IMG/VR virus record: IMGVR_UViG_3300025869_000079
Coordinates: 1-26,779 of that record
Strand: one strand, 5' to 3'
Length of the DNA: 26,779 nt
Source of the DNA: a virus
Of this stretch, positions 24,155 to 26,779 are shown in pieces. Below the pieces are notes generated by a model, which ran no database searches, was not told the DNA's origin, and was given only the letters and a program-made list of their open reading frames with translations. The first letter of the stretch is position 1, and each line of letters begins with the position of its first letter. The position numbers were made by a program, and so were the translations under genes.

Positions 24155-25729
24155 TTAGAACTGCAAGATAATCTTTACGTCTTCTTTCTGTGAGGATGAC
24201 CTGGTTACAGAGGGTCTATTATCAACGTGAATAATATTTCCTGAGTATTTTTTAGACTCTGGTTGAGCAACGCCCTTCACAAAACTTTGACCTAGAAAGT
24301 AGGTACGACTATTTATTACAGTACTTATACCGGGACTTCCAATAGATCCAAAAGAGGTATCAATACCCAAAGTAACAGATCCTCCGATAATATTAATATT
24401 TCCCCCTGCTGCAGGGTCATTTGTAAACCTCAAGGATTCAAACCCGTAAATAGGACCTGAATTTTGAGTTCCATCAGAGTTAAATCCAGAGTTTGTTCTA
24501 TCCTGCCAGTACTTAAGAACTCCTGTAGATTGATCATAAGATATAACTCTACCAACTGAAGTAGAACCAACTCCTACTTTTTGTGTGATAGTACTATCTG
24601 GCGTAAAAATAGCACTTTGATATTCGTCACCATCGCTGGTAAGTTTAAGAGCATATACTGCACTTGCCTTATCTGTGGTCAATATGGTGCTTGAGTCATT
24701 ATTAAGAGGATTAGCGATTAATCCAACTCTTGCAAACTCATTGCCGGTAATAAAGTCAGGATTCTCAGTATCATTTTCAAACCTAGCATAGGTTAGAACA
24801 TTAAATGCTCCTAACTCTCTGTAAATATCAGCACCATGCCCTCCATTTGGTGGAATAATAACATTAAAGATTGGTGCTGTTGATCCTGTAGGTACACCAC
24901 CAGTTTTAAGGTCTAAAGTACCAAAAGTATAGTTTGATCCACCGTTTGAAACATTAACTGATTCAATTTTTGAATCATTATTAATGATGACAGTTGCCTC
25001 AGCACCTCTACCATCGCCATTAATAGGGACTCTAGTGTATGTTCTAGCAGTTCCAAGACCAACACCACGATTTCTAATTGTAATAACTTTTAGTTGTCCG
25101 CTTGTAGAAGCATTCTGTCGTACAGGAGCAGCGTCAGTATCAGTATCCCAATTACTTGGAACAGGAATATAATTTGTTGATTCAAACTTGATTGCTTGAC
25201 TTGGTTTAATAGTGTAAAGATATTTCCAAACATATCCATCGCCACTACTGCCAGCAGCTCTTGGTTCTAAATCTGTAAAAGTAGGTTCATCTAATGACGG
25301 ACCTCCTTGGAAAGCATTTTCTGGAGTTGCGTTATTATAAAGACAAATATAAACTCTAAAATCTGAGTTCATTACATAATAATTTCCATCATATATGTCA
25401 AAAGAACCAGATGGTTGTGATGGATTACTTCTGGTTACGTCATTTCTCCACATATCATACGTGGTTCCCGTTGCCCACGTAGTCTTTCTAATGACTTGAC
25501 TAACATCACTTGATGTGATCTTTTTCATAGCGATCATTGTATCCCAATAATCGTTAGATTCATTCAAACTATCTTTAGGAGACGGGGGATTTGTATTCCA
25601 CGTAGATTGATAGTCACCCGCATTAGGCAAACCAATAAAGGTATAATAAGAATTTGAAGTGGATTGTATACCAGCAACAAAGTTCTTAGCATTCAAAATA
25701 CGAAGTTGGTCAGTAATTATAGCTGCCAT
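24155..25729 (-). CDS. 8: Baseplate wedge protein gp8
   Basis: Baseplate wedge subunit, part of the gp7-gp8-gp10 arm in T4. It has 524 residues against 334 in T4. The gp8 pattern is visible in the N-terminal half (YYTFIGLPNAGDYQS, DYWDTMIAMKKITSSDVSQV, DFRVYICLYNN), the hallmark GDGYVWKYLYTIKPSQAIKF (163-182; T4 has GDGYVWEYLFEIPPD) and PPNGGHGADIYRELGAF (293-309). About residues 210-280 hold an extra module of the GxGxxYTRVPI / GGSNYTFG type shared with gp14 and the giant protein, which accounts for part of the size difference. Two late-promoter-like elements lie in the 44 bases upstream, so gp8 probably heads a unit with the giant protein and the two small genes. Start ATG 25729; no strong Shine-Dalgarno sequence. 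Confidence 0.9.
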   Translation of the reverse strand: MAAIITDQLRILNAKNFVAGIQSTSNSYYTFIGLPNAGDYQSTWNTNPPSPKDSLNESNDYWDTMIAMKKITSSDVSQVIRKTTWATGTTYDMWRNDVTRSNPSQPSGSFDIYDGNYYVMNSDFRVYICLYNNATPENAFQGGPSLDEPTFTDLEPRAAGSSGDGYVWKYLYTIKPSQAIKFESTNYIPVPSNWDTDTDAAPVRQNASTSGQLKVITIRNRGVGLGTARTYTRVPINGDGRGAEATVIINNDSKIESVNVSNGGSNYTFGTLDLKTGGVPTGSTAPIFNVIIPPNGGHGADIYRELGAFNVLTYARFENDTENPDFITGNEFARVGLIANPLNNDSSTILTTDKASAVYALKLTSDGDEYQSAIFTPDSTITQKVGVGSTSVGRVISYDQSTGVLKYWQDRTNSGFNSDGTQNSGPIYGFESLRFTNDPAAGGNINIIGGSVTLGIDTSFGSIGSPGISTVINSRTYFLGQSFVKGVAQPESKKYSGNIIHVDNRPSVTRSSSQKEDVKIILQF

Positions 25730-25747
25730 TTTTAGAGAACTTTTTGT

Positions 25748-25755
25748 TATTTATC
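25748..25755 (-). promoter_or_regulatory. Late promoter -10 element (GATAAATA) for gp8, proximal
   Basis: GATAAATA lies 18 bases before the gp8 ATG, with one mismatch to TATAAATA. It is the second of two such elements 20 bases apart in this gap. If used, the leader would be short. Confidence 0.5.
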
Positions 25756-25767
25756 TTATATTTCAAG

Positions 25768-25775
25768 TATTTATT
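25768..25775 (-). promoter_or_regulatory. Late promoter -10 element (AATAAATA) for gp8, distal
   Basis: AATAAATA overlaps the TAA stop of the upstream gene (TAATAAATAC) and lies 38 bases before the gp8 ATG, a more usual late leader length than the proximal copy. One mismatch to TATAAATA. Confidence 0.55.
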
Positions 25776-26779
25776 ACACATAATTATTGAATCTGAGAGC
25801 ATCTCTTCTAGTGACCAGTGCAGAAGTAGAAATGCCACCATATCCATTTTCATTATAAGAACTGAATGTGGTAGAAATACTACTTCTACTCACGTTAATT
25901 TTACCCCAACTAAATGATCCAAAACTAGTTGTTCCATATGAAACAGTGCTTATAGATCCTACATTAGTTATTAATCTTCTAATAGTAGTTGTTCCAACTC
26001 CAACCACATTTGTTTGTATGGTTGAGGCAGAGTAAACCTGGAATACACCATCCATAAATGATGTGGTGATTCCCAAAGTAGTTCCGTCATTATAAAGACT
26101 TGTGAGAGCAGACCCCACTGCAGGAGAAATATTAGAGTTAAATACTGTGAAGTATTCTCCAGTTGAAATTCCACTTACAGTTACTGCAGTTCCTACAATA
26201 TTGGGATTTCTCATATCAGAGTTAACTGGAATATAGAAATCAAATCTAAGTTGATTAAATGATCCACTAGTTGTTGTGCCAAATCCAACTATATTGCCGT
26301 AATCTCCATTATAACTGGAGACTGGCATAACTTCTTTTACTAAAATAGGTTCTTCAATAATTACAGAAGGTGGATTAGTATATGTATATCCAGAACCAAT
26401 GGTATTCACAGATACAGTTGCTAGTTTGCCTGATGTTATAGATCCAACTCCAGATGCTCTATGAGTATTACCAAGACCAATTGGAGGGGCAACACTAATC
26501 GCAATTGTAGATAACCCAACATAACCTTGTCCAGAGTTAGTAATAACAAAAGATGATATCGTTCCAGCAATGCTTACTACTGCTGTTACAGATGCTCCAA
26601 CTAAAACATCTTGGGTATTAACTACAATTGAGTTTTGGAAACCTCTTATATTGGACTCATTTCTAGAGTCAAATAATGGTCTAACGGTATCAACATATAC
26701 AATAGTGGTGCTAATGCTTAATGATTGCGTCAGATATGCTGCTGGGAAAATAGATGGTTCATATGCCAGTCTATCTTTG
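25774..26779 (-). CDS. Repeat-rich virion structural protein upstream of gp8 (5' end outside window)
   Basis: Reading the minus strand by hand, the frame is open from the window edge (KDRLAYEPSIFPAAYLTQSL...) to the TAA at 25774, giving 334 residues of C-terminal sequence. A GTG at 26409 is internal and not the true start. The visible part contains two GxGYxxxxxxI-type modules (ITNSGQGYVGLSTIAISVAP and VNTIGSGYTYTNPPSVIIEE) of the kind in gp14, then a long Ser/Thr/Gly beta-rich region ending RRDALRFNNYV. In T4 the gene before gp8 is the wedge protein gp7; this protein occupies that position, but I see no direct gp7 similarity, so a gp7-like role rests only on context. It is probably a large baseplate or tail structural protein. 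Confidence 0.8.
   Translation of the reverse strand, partial: KDRLAYEPSIFPAAYLTQSLSISTTIVYVDTVRPLFDSRNESNIRGFQNSIVVNTQDVLVGASVTAVVSIAGTISSFVITNSGQGYVGLSTIAISVAPPIGLGNTHRASGVGSITSGKLATVSVNTIGSGYTYTNPPSVIIEEPILVKEVMPVSSYNGDYGNIVGFGTTTSGSFNQLRFDFYIPVNSDMRNPNIVGTAVTVSGISTGEYFTVFNSNISPAVGSALTSLYNDGTTLGITTSFMDGVFQVYSASTIQTNVVGVGTTTIRRLITNVGSISTVSYGTTSFGSFSWGKINVSRSSISTTFSSYNENGYGGISTSALVTRRDALRFNNYV

Noticed and set aside
25774-26409. A gene starting at the GTG at 26409
   Set aside because: The same frame stays open upstream to the window edge with coherent GxGY-type structural sequence, so the GTG is internal and the gene is truncated by the window.

Overview
The window is part of the late structural (head-neck-tail) module of a T4-like contractile-tailed phage genome. 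It is AT-rich and has the look of a marine cyanophage (Kyanoviridae-type myovirus of Synechococcus or Prochlorococcus). The gene order gp8 ... gp13-gp14-gp15-gp16 ... gp17 ... gp18-gp19-gp20 is the T4 order. The structural proteins also carry long Gly/Ser/Thr-rich repeat inserts and the fibre motif 'DSIGIVTARSGI', both typical of marine T4-like phages. The host is inferred: no photosynthesis or other host-linked metabolic gene lies in the window. No tRNA, rRNA, CRISPR array, transposon, integrase or replication gene was seen.

Every gene is on the minus strand, so transcription runs from high to low coordinates. In that order: (1) 26779-25774, the C-terminal part of a repeat-rich virion protein cut by the window edge; (2) 25729-16583, baseplate wedge gp8 and a giant 2521-residue DUF4815-type structural protein; (3) 16581-15984, two small conserved virion proteins, one coiled-coil and one beta-rich; (4) 15952-11482, neck and tail-completion proteins gp13, a very enlarged gp14, and gp15; (5) 11473-11048, small terminase gp16; (6) 11007-6162, three genes that separate the two terminase subunits: a 1017-residue fibre-like protein, a 72-residue fibre-tip-like protein and a 506-residue mosaic of paired-cysteine basic modules; (7) 6152-4506, large terminase gp17, followed by a small zinc-ribbon protein overlapping its stop codon; (8) 4230-1371, tail sheath gp18 and tail tube gp19; (9) 1333-1, portal gp20, truncated by the left edge.

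The genes work together in virion assembly. gp20 forms the head vertex. gp16 and gp17 package DNA through it. gp13 and gp14 close the neck. gp15 caps the tube and sheath made of gp19 and gp18. gp8 and the large neighbouring proteins build the baseplate and its fibres. The 1017- and 72-residue proteins are probably fibre components.

The DNA is densely packed: the longest gene-free stretch is about 80 bases. Eight copies of a T4-type late -10 element (TATAAATA and close variants, or CTAAATA) sit in the short gaps. Most overlap or touch the stop codon of the upstream gene, which suggests units starting at gp8, gp13, the 1017-residue gene, the 72-residue gene, the 506-residue gene, gp18 and gp20.

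The least explained parts are the gp16-gp17 insertion (especially the 506-residue protein with four cysteine pairs), the repeat array that more than triples gp14, the repeat modules shared between baseplate and neck proteins, and the zinc-ribbon protein coupled to gp17.
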